A stretch of 64,000 nt of DNA, taken from NCBI RefSeq assembly GCF_042445055.1, contig NZ_CP170339.1, positions 1,178,001-1,242,000 on the forward strand, in the 5' to 3' direction. Position numbers and translations under genes: made by a program. Below, one piece after another: positions 8,060 to 16,014 of the stretch (its first letter is position 1; the number at the start of each line of letters is the position of its first letter). Source of the stretch: Falsihalocynthiibacter sp042445055 (GTDB lineage: Bacteria > Pseudomonadota > Alphaproteobacteria > Rhodobacterales > Rhodobacteraceae). The notes under the pieces are model-generated. The model was given only the letters and a program-made list of their open reading frames with translations. It was not told the origin of the DNA and made no database searches.

Positions 8060-8088
8060 AAACACTGCCAATCATAAGGCAGTGTTTT
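8060..8088 (+). terminator. Rho-independent-like terminator after the DUF883 operon
   Basis: Nine-pair stem AACACTGCC / GGCAGTGTT with an 8-nt loop, followed by TTG. The T run is short, so termination may be partial. Confidence 0.65.
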
Positions 8089-8111
8089 GTCCTGTTTAGA
8101 GGGTGGCAAAG

Positions 8112-9287
8112 GTGAAGTATCGCGCAAAGCTCCTACAGTTCGCTCAAACCGTCAGGGCAAGCTATTGGTTCATACCCGCCGTTATGGTGCTGGCCGCCGC
8201 ATTGGTGGCGAACCTTGCGCATTGGTTGGATTTGAACACTGATATCCTGCCGTTTCAGCTCCCTGATGCTCTACTCAATACGCAAGCAGAGGGCGCGCGC
8301 TCAACGTTGTCTACCATCGCGACCTCAATTGTTGGCGTAACAGGGGTTATGTTTTCGATGACGGTTGTTGCGGTGTCCTTTGCGGCGGGCAACTATGGCC
8401 CGCGTTTGATAAGCAACTTTATGCGTGATCGCGGCAATCAGATTAGCTTGGGTATTCTGATTTCCACATTTGTGTATGCGCTGTTGGTTCTAAGGGTGGT
8501 CCAATCGCCGTCCGATGCCGCTGATGTGGCAGAATTTGTACCGCATTACTCGATACTTCTGGCGATTGTCGCGTGCATCGTTTCGGTGTTCACGATGATC
8601 TATTTTGTGCACCACGTGCCCGAAACAATCAACGTTTCAAACATCACTGCTGCACTCGGCAAAAAGCTCGAATGCGCCATTCAGGATCTGATCGAGGCCG
8701 ACAATCACCGCGATGAGGACAACGGCAGGAGTTCTCCGAACATACCGCCCGATCACGTTCTTTTTCTGCGCAAGGCGGGTTATATTCAGGTTCTGCGGTA
8801 TCATCGGATTGGCGAGCTGTGCAAAAAGAACGGTCTAAAGACTGACATTCTCTGCCACCCGAGCGACTTCGTAACCAAATACACGCCGGTCATGCGTATC
8901 TGGACCACTGAAGAGCTTCCGAAATCAACGATATCCGAGCTTCAGGAATGTTTCGCAGTCGGAACGAGCCGAACCGAAAATCAAAGCCCATTTTTCATTG
9001 TCGATCAACTCGTCGAAATGCTGGCACGTGCGCTCTCACCTGGCGTGAATGATCCGTTTACCGCGGTCAATTGTCTGAATTGGATGCACAACGCGCTAAA
9101 GACGGCACAGTATTATCAAGATGGGCTTGGGAAGTCTGGATCAAGTAGTTTCGCGCTCAGTCCGAACCTTACGTTTGACGCCCTCTATGAGCGTAGCTTT
9201 GGTGCTTCGCGGCCTTACTGTGAATCCGATCATATCGTATTGGCGCAATTTGAGTATCTATCGAATGACCTCAAGAATGAGGGCTAG
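8112..9287 (+). CDS. DUF2254 family membrane protein
   Basis: This protein of about 391 residues has four hydrophobic segments in the first 190 residues: one after a short basic N-terminus, one around IVGVTGVMFSMTVVAVSFAAG, one around GILISTFVYALLVLRVV and one around YSILLAIVACIVSVFTMI. A soluble C-terminal half follows. The SFAAGNYGPRL and ALSPGVNDPFTA motifs are typical of DUF2254 proteins, whose function is unknown. Two GTG starts are possible (8103 and 8112); 8112 is preferred because AGAGGG ends eight bases before it. The 3' end overlaps the convergent DUF6505 gene by 17 bases. Confidence 0.82.
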   Translation: MKYRAKLLQFAQTVRASYWFIPAVMVLAAALVANLAHWLDLNTDILPFQLPDALLNTQAEGARSTLSTIATSIVGVTGVMFSMTVVAVSFAAGNYGPRLISNFMRDRGNQISLGILISTFVYALLVLRVVQSPSDAADVAEFVPHYSILLAIVACIVSVFTMIYFVHHVPETINVSNITAALGKKLECAIQDLIEADNHRDEDNGRSSPNIPPDHVLFLRKAGYIQVLRYHRIGELCKKNGLKTDILCHPSDFVTKYTPVMRIWTTEELPKSTISELQECFAVGTSRTENQSPFFIVDQLVEMLARALSPGVNDPFTAVNCLNWMHNALKTAQYYQDGLGKSGSSSFALSPNLTFDALYERSFGASRPYCESDHIVLAQFEYLSNDLKNEG

Positions 9288-9765
9288 GATCGTCAAGGTC
9301 CGCGTGGACGGCCAATAGTTCAAGTTCCGTAGCTTGCGGAGCGATGGTGCGGAACGCTTCCTTAACCCCAGCGGTGGTAAGTTCGCGCTGAACCACGATA
9401 AGCGTGTTTGGGTCCAGATCATCACATAGGGAACGCATGTGCTCGATCTCGGCTTGTGCCGTTCCCGATGCGGCCTCGACCGAAGGGGCGCCGTAAAGGT
9501 CCACGAAATGTTGCGCGAGGGCACGCGCCAGCACCTCTAATTCGTCAGTCGTTATCTCGGCTACGGCGACGAATGTGACCCGCCCGAATGTTTCCAGCCC
9601 CAGCCAACCGTTCGCGAAGGCTTGCCGCGCTTTTCCCGCCAGATCACCTTCGGTCCAGTCCGAAAACTCAAAGCCACCAGCGATGCACCATTCGCCCGTA
9701 CGTGCGGGAGAGTGGAAAACGTTCTGATCGCTTTCGTCAAAATGTATCGCGCGCGCCAGTTTCAT
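9271..9765 (-). CDS. DUF6505-like protein of the formate dehydrogenase locus
   Basis: This is a 164-residue soluble protein with no signal peptide or cysteine motif; features include an N-terminal MKLARAIHFDESDQNVF segment and an aromatic stretch around GEWCIAGGFEFSDW. I recognise it as the DUF6505 type that follows the ligase-like gene in Rhodobacterales formate dehydrogenase loci; its function is unknown. The start overlaps the ligase stop (ATGA), so translation is coupled. It is the last gene of the operon and overlaps DUF2254 convergently. Confidence 0.65.
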   Translation of the reverse strand: MKLARAIHFDESDQNVFHSPARTGEWCIAGGFEFSDWTEGDLAGKARQAFANGWLGLETFGRVTFVAVAEITTDELEVLARALAQHFVDLYGAPSVEAASGTAQAEIEHMRSLCDDLDPNTLIVVQRELTTAGVKEAFRTIAPQATELELLAVHADLDDPSPHS

Positions 9766-10469
9766 GTGGTGCTCTCCAGTAAGGTTGTCAACGGAATGAG
9801 AAGCGTCTCGTCGTTAGATTTGAGCAGCATCCCAAAATCTTCATCCACGCCAATGAATGTACCAGAATGTGATTGAGTGGAATACATCTCCCCGATCCCA
9901 TGCAGGAGCGGCTCCCAATTGCGATGAAGTGGCGCTGCGCCTTCCTCTGACCAGCGGTTGATCCAGACCAACGTGTGTTTCGTCCAGCTTTCCAAAAGTG
10001 TGGACGCCGCAATGTCACCGCATCCCTCGGCGTAAAGTGATGTTTCCTCGGGCGTTAATCCAGTATCGCTCTGCGCCGGAATAAGCGAAAGCGAGAGCGA
10101 AATCACGAGCCAGTCCGGTTCGCGGTTCTGCTCGGTGGTCGAGGCAGCAACGCGCAATGCTCCACACCGCGCTCCGTTCAATAGAATGCCGCCATCCCAT
10201 TGCAAATGAACTGCAACTTCCGGTGGGGCAAGCGCGCCGAGCGCATTTTGAAACCCAACCCCGCAAACCGGAAGCATCGCGATGGCCGCGGAAAGCGGCA
10301 CTTCCGGCGCAAACACAATCGCTGCCCTAACCGTGTCAGGCCCAAGATTGTAGACGACCAAGCCCGCATCGCATCCACGCTTGGCCTCTGTGATCGCGAC
10401 GGCCATCGGATCGCGCGCGTCCGTTAGCTCCATGCCGGAAAGGAGGGGAGGGAATTGCGGTGCGATCAT
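9762..10469 (-). CDS. Biotin/lipoate protein ligase-like protein with DUF4444
   Basis: This 235-residue protein resembles the biotin/lipoate A/B ligase fold in its first ~170 residues (LQWDGGILLNGARCGALRVAAS is the region where BirA/LplA enzymes bind substrate) and carries a short C-terminal DUF4444-like domain. In this locus it is unlikely to be the housekeeping ligase. The family regularly accompanies formate dehydrogenase accessory genes, and an acceptor protein is not known. It overlaps both neighbours by ATGA, placing it in one translationally coupled chain: Mrp, ligase, DUF6505. Confidence 0.75.
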   Translation of the reverse strand: MIAPQFPPLLSGMELTDARDPMAVAITEAKRGCDAGLVVYNLGPDTVRAAIVFAPEVPLSAAIAMLPVCGVGFQNALGALAPPEVAVHLQWDGGILLNGARCGALRVAASTTEQNREPDWLVISLSLSLIPAQSDTGLTPEETSLYAEGCGDIAASTLLESWTKHTLVWINRWSEEGAAPLHRNWEPLLHGIGEMYSTQSHSGTFIGVDEDFGMLLKSNDETLLIPLTTLLESTT

Positions 10470-11533
10470 GCGTTTCCAGACGCGATCAGATCGCGCGCGA
10501 TTTGGCGAAAGGTCTTGGCGGCTTGTGAATTTGGTTGTGACACCAGTATCGGTGCGCCTCCGTCAGAAGCGAGCCGAATATCGATGCTAAGCGGTATTTC
10601 CGCCAGCAACGGCACACCCAACTTTTCAGCCTCGGATGCTACGCCGCCGTGCCCGAACACGTGCTCTTCGTGCCCACAGGACGAGCAAATATGCGTGGAC
10701 ATATTCTCAATCATTCCAAGGATTGGAGTTCCCAGCTGATTGAACATATCAATCCCCTTGCGGGCGTCGATCAACGCAACATCCTGCGGAGTGCTGACGA
10801 TTATTGCACCGTTGAGTTCCGCCTTTTGGGCGAGCGTCATTTGCACGTCCCCAGTTCCGGGCGGAAGGTCAACAATCAGGACGTCAAGCGCGCCCCACTG
10901 CACCTGTGTCAGCATCTGTTGAAGTGCACCCATAAGCATCGGTCCCCGCCAAACGACGGCTTGATCATCATTAGTCATCAATCCGAGCGACATCATCGTC
11001 ACGCCATGGTTGCGCAGTGGAAGGATTATTTTACCGTCCGGCGATGCAGGCCGCCCCGAAACACCCAACATTCGTGGCTGCGAAGGGCCATAAACATCAG
11101 CATCCAGTAGCCCGACACGCCGTCCTTCAGCCGCCAGCGCACAGGCAAGGTTTGACGACACGGTTGATTTTCCGACGCCGCCTTTGCCCGATGCGACCGC
11201 AATAATACGATCGATGCCCGCGATTTTTTGGGGACCTTTGGGTGCCGCTTTATGCGCAGGTTTAAGGTCGGGGGGCGCTTGTGGACTGCTGTGAGCCGTT
11301 AGCGCGACCGAGACTTTCTCGGCACCGTCAAGCGCTGCGATTGCCGCCTCGGCTTGGTCTCGGATGGCTTCGTATGTCTTGGCGTTGGAGGGGCTGACTT
11401 CGAGCACAAACCGTACATCCGCACCGCTTACATTCAGCGCGCGTACAACTCCTGCGGCGATCAAATCCTGCCCCGAAATGGGATCATTGATGGTCTTGAG
11501 GGCCTCTAGGACCGCTTCTCTACTTAGGGTCAC
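10466..11533 (-). CDS. mrp: Mrp/ApbC family iron-sulfur carrier ATPase
   Basis: This 355-residue P-loop NTPase has an N-terminal MIP18/DUF59-like domain (about residues 1-75) and the Mrp/NBP35 domain. The deviant Walker A is AVASGKGGVGKST, Walker B lies at VLIVDLPPGTGD, and a CSSC pair (HICSSCGHEEHVFG) can bridge a 4Fe-4S cluster between subunits. These proteins load clusters into apoproteins. The context suggests maturation of the iron-sulfur-rich formate dehydrogenase or of the four-cluster protein upstream. The start is GTG at 11533 or TTG at 11536, with AAGGA upstream inside the DUF6494 end. Confidence 0.92.
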   Translation of the reverse strand: MTLSREAVLEALKTINDPISGQDLIAAGVVRALNVSGADVRFVLEVSPSNAKTYEAIRDQAEAAIAALDGAEKVSVALTAHSSPQAPPDLKPAHKAAPKGPQKIAGIDRIIAVASGKGGVGKSTVSSNLACALAAEGRRVGLLDADVYGPSQPRMLGVSGRPASPDGKIILPLRNHGVTMMSLGLMTNDDQAVVWRGPMLMGALQQMLTQVQWGALDVLIVDLPPGTGDVQMTLAQKAELNGAIIVSTPQDVALIDARKGIDMFNQLGTPILGMIENMSTHICSSCGHEEHVFGHGGVASEAEKLGVPLLAEIPLSIDIRLASDGGAPILVSQPNSQAAKTFRQIARDLIASGNA

Positions 11534-11539
11534 CAATAA

Positions 11540-11725
11540 TTATCCTTCGATCTTGCCGGTGACTGTGTGCTCAAGCTCCAGACCGTCAATTGTCAGGACC
11601 ACGCGGGCCTCGAAAGGGCCGCTCTTGTCGCTATGATTTCGCAGGGCTTCCTCGATTGCTTGTTGTGAAGTAACACCCACTTGCTTGAGAAACTTACGGA
11701 TCGACATGTTGTAATCTTGGCTCAT
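11540..11725 (-). CDS. DUF6494-like small protein
   Basis: This 61-residue soluble protein begins MSQDYNMSIRKFLKQVGVTSQQ and ends in a beta-rich segment (EARVVLTIDGLELEHTVTGKIEG). A strong AGGAGGT site precedes the ATG at 11725; the frame is open further upstream but that part lies in the preceding gene. It is the DUF6494 type by sequence and context; function unknown. It sits between the four-cluster ferredoxin-like gene and mrp in the same operon, so a role in cluster or cofactor delivery is an inference from position only. Confidence 0.75.
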   Translation of the reverse strand: MSQDYNMSIRKFLKQVGVTSQQAIEEALRNHSDKSGPFEARVVLTIDGLELEHTVTGKIEG

Positions 11726-11736
11726 TCGGACCTCCT

Positions 11737-13707
11737 CTAATGATCTTTGCGTTTGCTGAAATAGTCCTCTGATGTGCGGGGCGCGGGGCGTGCTTTGCCC
11801 GCCATGGGGGCATTTTGGCTGTGATATTGGGCCTTTACCCTGCAATCGTCGCACATTTGGATGAGGCGCGCTGTATCGCTTGTGGCGAACATCGAGTGCT
11901 TGCCAGCAAGTTTCTCCATAATGCGATCTACGGTCGATTTCACACCAAACAACGCACCGCATTCGATACAGGCACAAGGTTCTTCTTCGTGCAGCACGAC
12001 TTGATTGAGGGCGCTATCCGCAAGGTTAAGACGTGGTTCTAGCGTGATCGCGCTCTCGGGGCAGATATTGGAGCAGAGGCCGCACTGCAAACAGGCGTCT
12101 TCTTGAAAACGAAGCTGCGGCATGTCGGGATTATCGGCCAACGCGCCAGAGGGGCAGAGCGATACGCAAGACAAGCAAAGCGTACATGCCGAAGTATCCA
12201 CCAATACCGCGCCATATGGGGCATTGGGAGGAAGCGGCAGATGCGTGCCCTCGTTCATTGATTTGGCCGCGAGGCGGGTAATTTGACGACGGTTTCCCAT
12301 TGCCAAGATTGGTTCCTGCGACGAGGCAAGGATAGCTTGGCCATAAAGCGCTTTACATAGCGCGTCGGGATCGGCAACGTCCAGCAATCTCAAGTTGTCC
12401 GAACTTGGCGCTATGGCGCGGGCCAGTTCGTATTCAAACGATATGGTTTCTTGATCGGACTTAGGGGCAACGAGGATAGCGACCCCTGCAAAACCTGATG
12501 CAAGTGCGGCAAGCATTTCTGCGTGGCCAAAACTTGCGAGTGCCGACATTTCGAGCGGAATAACATTAGCAGGAAGCCCGTCGCCGTATCTACTCGCGAG
12601 TTGGATCATTTCTGTGCCGAAATCCGCATCATGCACCAAGAGGCGCGGCTCTTTTCCACCTGCATCCATAAAGGCCGAAGTAAGGGTTGTGATGCGGCGG
12701 AATACGCTTTCAGTTGGGGGGGCGTCATAGGTGATCGCACCAGACGGGCAGAGCGATGAACAAGCGCCACAGCCCGCGCAAATCATCGGATCAATTGCCA
12801 CAGTATCGCCCGCCGAAGTGATCGCACCGGTAGGACAGGCATTCAGGCATTTGGAGCACGCGGGTTGCTCTGCGCGGGAATGGGCGCAGAGCGACTCTTC
12901 GAATTTCAGATAGAGCGGTTTTTCAAACGTCCCAATGAGCTGTGACGCCTCAAGAACCGCTTGCGCCACCGATTGCGCGTGCTTGATGTCCGCCCGCAGA
13001 TAGCCATCCCGTTTCTCGGGCGCTGCAAAGAGTGAGGCTTCGCCAGATAGATCAAGCATGACGTCGCAAACCGATTGCGCGTCCCCCGAACTTGGCAGCA
13101 TTTCCGGTGCGCCTCTGCCTCCTCTAGCGGGTTCGCGGAAATTCTCTATGCGTACATTGAAATCCCCGAAATGCCCTCGCGCGCTGCGCAGCTTTCCAGC
13201 GACCGTATCATAGCGTCGATCGGTCGGAATTTCCGCGTCAGGATGTTGGAGAACCGTGACGTTCAAAATCTCGCAGAGGTCACGCGCCGCGGAATGCGCC
13301 ACCTCCGAAGCCTTCGCATCATATGGCGCCACGATCAGGCACAAACCTTCGGAAATAACATCAAGCGATTTCGCGGTCGCGATAGGGAGCATGCCCTCGG
13401 CAATAAGTGCGGAAATCTTGGGGAGCTTGGAGCGTGTATCTTTACTCCAACCGGCGCGATCACGGATGTCGAGAAACTCTGGCTCGCCCGCCTCTATTTC
13501 ATTTGCAAGCTCTTGAAAAAACGCGCGTTCTTGCATGCAGGCGATGACCGCATTGCCATTCTTGATTGCCTCGGCTGCCTGTGCCGATTGTGCGCCGCAA
13601 AGCTCGGTATATACGCCCTTACACGCCAGATTGGTTTGCCCCGATATAGCCTCTTGGTCGAGGGACTGGGTTCCTAGACAATCGCACAGTATCAGGGACT
13701 TGGGCAT
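11737..13707 (-). CDS. Four-cluster 4Fe-4S ferredoxin-like protein of the formate dehydrogenase locus
   Basis: This 656-residue protein has no signal peptide and so is cytoplasmic. Four ferredoxin-type motifs occur in two pairs: CSKCLNACPTGAI and CAGCGACSSLCPSGAI in the middle, then CTLCLSCVSLCPSGAL and CLQCGLCSNICPESAI near the C-terminus, followed by further cysteines (CACIEC and CDDC). The N-terminal 250 residues open with ILCDCLGTQ and resemble no family I can name. It heads the minus-strand operon divergent from the formate dehydrogenase genes. A role in electron transfer or in assembly of the enzyme is likely but unproven. The ATG at 13707 follows AGAGGAG; the open frame upstream is intergenic. 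Confidence 0.85.
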   Translation of the reverse strand: MPKSLILCDCLGTQSLDQEAISGQTNLACKGVYTELCGAQSAQAAEAIKNGNAVIACMQERAFFQELANEIEAGEPEFLDIRDRAGWSKDTRSKLPKISALIAEGMLPIATAKSLDVISEGLCLIVAPYDAKASEVAHSAARDLCEILNVTVLQHPDAEIPTDRRYDTVAGKLRSARGHFGDFNVRIENFREPARGGRGAPEMLPSSGDAQSVCDVMLDLSGEASLFAAPEKRDGYLRADIKHAQSVAQAVLEASQLIGTFEKPLYLKFEESLCAHSRAEQPACSKCLNACPTGAITSAGDTVAIDPMICAGCGACSSLCPSGAITYDAPPTESVFRRITTLTSAFMDAGGKEPRLLVHDADFGTEMIQLASRYGDGLPANVIPLEMSALASFGHAEMLAALASGFAGVAILVAPKSDQETISFEYELARAIAPSSDNLRLLDVADPDALCKALYGQAILASSQEPILAMGNRRQITRLAAKSMNEGTHLPLPPNAPYGAVLVDTSACTLCLSCVSLCPSGALADNPDMPQLRFQEDACLQCGLCSNICPESAITLEPRLNLADSALNQVVLHEEEPCACIECGALFGVKSTVDRIMEKLAGKHSMFATSDTARLIQMCDDCRVKAQYHSQNAPMAGKARPAPRTSEDYFSKRKDH

Positions 13708-13920
13708 TTGGTCTCCTCTTGGGTTCCCGCTTGTGAACGGGGCAGGGCGAGCCCGCTTACAGCTACCGTAGGCACGAAACCCCGAATGCGTAAACCGAAA
13801 ATTTGATTGTCGACGGATTTGGCGACTGATCACGGCAGCGTTACGATTCTTAAGAAAACTGTTTGAAAATTAGAGAGTATGCCGCAGTATTAAAGAACAT
13901 TGCTGGCTTTGGGAGGGGAT
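13708..13920. other. Divergent intergenic region of the formate dehydrogenase locus
   Basis: About 210 bases separate the four-cluster protein gene (minus) from the DUF3305 gene (plus) and must carry both promoters. A GGGAAC string on the minus strand lies too close to the start codon to be an EcfG -35. No convincing operator palindrome was found. Confidence 0.6.
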
Positions 13921-14484
13921 TTGCAAGATTCGGTACCAAAATTTCAGGCGATTCAGTTAGGTGTCGTTGTGCGGCGGTTGCCGGGTGCGACGCGCTGGCG
14001 AAAATATGCGTGGAAGGCAATCGGTGTAATGCCAGGAGCGCCAGACGCGCAATGGCGAGAATTGCGCCGCGAAGGTGACGCGGTTGAATATCACGCCGCG
14101 ACACGTCCTCTCGAAGTTTATCATACCGATACCGAAGCTTACTTGGCGGGGCTGGGCGCTCGCGACCCTTCGATCTATCTCGTCATGCGCGAGAGTTTCG
14201 GAGAGCATCCGTTGGAAGTACTTCTGGTGACCGCTTCGCCATACGAGGCACAGGATTTCGCCGACAATGGCGAAGACATCGTCGAAAAGGTTCCGATGCC
14301 CGATGGCGTTGTTGCGTGGCTGAGAGATTTTATCGAAGCGCATCATTCTGACGAAGCATTCGTTAAGCGCCGCCGCAACAAATCGCGTGTTGATCAGGTC
14401 GAGGATGGCATAGGCGATCCACGCATTACCCAGCTCACCGATGTGTACCGCGCACCGATGACCGTTAGGAGGGCCGCAGAATGA
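13921..14484 (+). CDS. DUF3305 protein, formate dehydrogenase accessory
   Basis: This protein of about 187 residues matches DUF3305: GVVVRRLPGATRWRKYAWKAIGVMPGA near the start, then a YHTDTEAYLAGLGARDPSIYLVMR core. DUF3305 proteins always seem to travel with formate dehydrogenase genes, but the biochemical role is unknown. The start is uncertain: no ATG is available, and a TTG at 13921 directly behind GGGAGGGGA is preferred over a TTG at 13900. The stop overlaps the next start (ATGA). It is first in the plus-strand operon. Confidence 0.82.
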   Translation: MQDSVPKFQAIQLGVVVRRLPGATRWRKYAWKAIGVMPGAPDAQWRELRREGDAVEYHAATRPLEVYHTDTEAYLAGLGARDPSIYLVMRESFGEHPLEVLLVTASPYEAQDFADNGEDIVEKVPMPDGVVAWLRDFIEAHHSDEAFVKRRRNKSRVDQVEDGIGDPRITQLTDVYRAPMTVRRAAE

Positions 14485-15071
14485 GCCGCACGCCCACAGA
14501 TTTCTGGTCAAGCCGCAAAGCGGGGGTTCGGGCGGAGTTGGCCGAACAGAACGAACTAATAGCTGAACGCGCGCACGCCCAAGAAATGGCAGAGCGCGAG
14601 GCCAAATCAGACGAGGCAATACTGGAAGAGTTAGGGCTCCCTAAACCTGAAGCGATGAAAGCCGGCGACAATTTCGCGGGCTTCATGTCCAAATCAGTGC
14701 CCGAGCGTTTGCGTCGGCGCGCGCTGCGCAACCTATGGGGAAGCAATGCGACATTGGCGAATTTGGATGGGCTCATTGAATATGGCGAGGACTATACCGA
14801 CGCCAACACCGTGATTGAAAATATGCAGACGGCGTATCAGGTTGGTAAGGGCATGATGCACCACATCAACGTCATGCTGGAGGAGGCCGAGGCGCAAGAT
14901 GCAGAAGAGCCGCAAGATGTCGCCGCTGTCCGCCCACCAGAGGAAGTGCCGGACCTAGAGCCCGCACCTGAGGCTGAATACGAATTCAGTGAGTTAGAAG
15001 ACCAAGAGCCAGCCCCCACACGGCGGCGCATGAGATTTGAGCCCATCCCAAGGGACGGAGGCGAAGCATGA
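14481..15071 (+). CDS. DUF3306 protein, formate dehydrogenase accessory
   Basis: This 196-residue protein matches DUF3306: the N-terminal MSRTPTDFWSSRKAGVRAE, the middle VPERLRRRALRNLWGSNATLANLDGL and the YGEDYTDA segment are characteristic. The last 60 residues are acidic and proline rich, probably disordered, ending in a basic patch. It overlaps both neighbours by ATGA, so DUF3305, DUF3306 and the TorD-type chaperone are co-translated. The function is not established; constant association with Tat-exported formate dehydrogenases suggests a maturation role. Confidence 0.87.
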   Translation: MSRTPTDFWSSRKAGVRAELAEQNELIAERAHAQEMAEREAKSDEAILEELGLPKPEAMKAGDNFAGFMSKSVPERLRRRALRNLWGSNATLANLDGLIEYGEDYTDANTVIENMQTAYQVGKGMMHHINVMLEEAEAQDAEEPQDVAAVRPPEEVPDLEPAPEAEYEFSELEDQEPAPTRRRMRFEPIPRDGGEA

Positions 15072-15673
15072 ACGCTGAACAGGATATCATGATCCCAGAG
15101 GAGGACCGCCTTCGCGCGGACCTATATAACTATCTGGGGTTGTTGCTCGCGCGGCCTGCGGATCAGATTACGTTGGAGCAAACCGCCGCCCTGAGCGGAG
15201 ATGCAAGCGGACTGGGCGCGGCAATCACGTCGTTGGCAAAGGTTGCGAAAGTTTCCAAGCCGCAAGCGGTCGAGCGTGAGTTTAACGCATTGTTTATTGG
15301 TTTGGGTCGTGGCGAGCTTTTGCCTTATGCGTCCTATTACTTGTCTGGCTTTTTGAATGAAAAGCCGCTGGCTGCACTTCGCTCTGATATGGCGGCGCAT
15401 GGCATTCGGCGTGCTCCAAATGTGTATGAACCCGAAGATAACATCGCCTCATTAATGGAAATGATGGGCGGATTGATTGTCGGGCGGTTCACCGGTGTCG
15501 GCAGCCTTGCCGATCAAAAAACGTTTTTTAACAAGCATATCGGCCCTTGGGCCAAACATTTCTTTTCGGACCTAGAGGGCGCCAAGGCCTCTGTTTTCTA
15601 TGCTTCGGTCGGTTCTGTCGGCCGTGAGTTCATGGAGATCGAACGCGAGGCATTTCGACTACTGGCCAACTGA
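15068..15673 (+). CDS. TorD/DmsD family chaperone for molybdoenzyme maturation
   Basis: This 201-residue helical protein of the TorD/DmsD (NarJ-like) family carries the EREFNALFIGLGRGELLPYASYYLSGFLNEKPLAALR segment typical of the family's substrate-binding face. Such chaperones bind the Tat signal of a molybdoenzyme and hold it until cofactor insertion is complete. The partner here is surely the alpha subunit encoded 340 bases downstream, which bears a twin-arginine signal. The start overlaps the DUF3306 stop (ATGA). Confidence 0.9.
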   Translation: MNAEQDIMIPEEDRLRADLYNYLGLLLARPADQITLEQTAALSGDASGLGAAITSLAKVAKVSKPQAVEREFNALFIGLGRGELLPYASYYLSGFLNEKPLAALRSDMAAHGIRRAPNVYEPEDNIASLMEMMGGLIVGRFTGVGSLADQKTFFNKHIGPWAKHFFSDLEGAKASVFYASVGSVGREFMEIEREAFRLLAN

Positions 15674-15724
15674 TGGCCGTATAGCGGCGCAAAGATTGCG
15701 CCACAAAATAGGGAGGATGATCCG

Positions 15725-15919
15725 ATGACCAAGAAAAACGAGGAAGGCACAAGCCGCCGCGATTTTCTCAAGCTCGCGAGTGTGTCCGCCCCTGCGGCGG
15801 TTGCTGCTGTGACTTTGACAGGAACCGAAGCCGAGGCAAGCACGGCGCAATCTGCCGACAGCGGTGGAATTCAAGACACGCCCCATACGCGGGCTTACTA
15901 CGAGAGTACGCGGTTCTGA
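15725..15919 (+). CDS. Short twin-arginine target protein of the formate dehydrogenase region
   Basis: This 64-residue protein is mostly a Tat signal: SRRDFLKLASVSAPAAVAAVTL, followed by about 30 residues ending in YYESTRF. It fits the small formate-dehydrogenase-region Tat-target family. It has no cofactor motif; it may be an accessory subunit or help export of the enzyme. GGGAGGATG upstream serves as ribosome binding site. It lies between the chaperone and the alpha subunit. Confidence 0.87.
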   Translation: MTKKNEEGTSRRDFLKLASVSAPAAVAAVTLTGTEAEASTAQSADSGGIQDTPHTRAYYESTRF

Positions 15920-16014
15920 TCGCGCGCTGTGGCGGCGCCGCGCAGTAGGAGGCTGCGAGGTGCCATAAGATACCAAGCAAGCGCGCGTTATCGTGCCAGC
16001 AAGGGAGACAAGAC

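Noticed and set aside
13720..13740. GGAAC on the minus strand as an EcfG promoter for the four-cluster protein gene
   Set aside because: It lies within about 25 bases of the start codon, so no -10 element can fit upstream of translation start.
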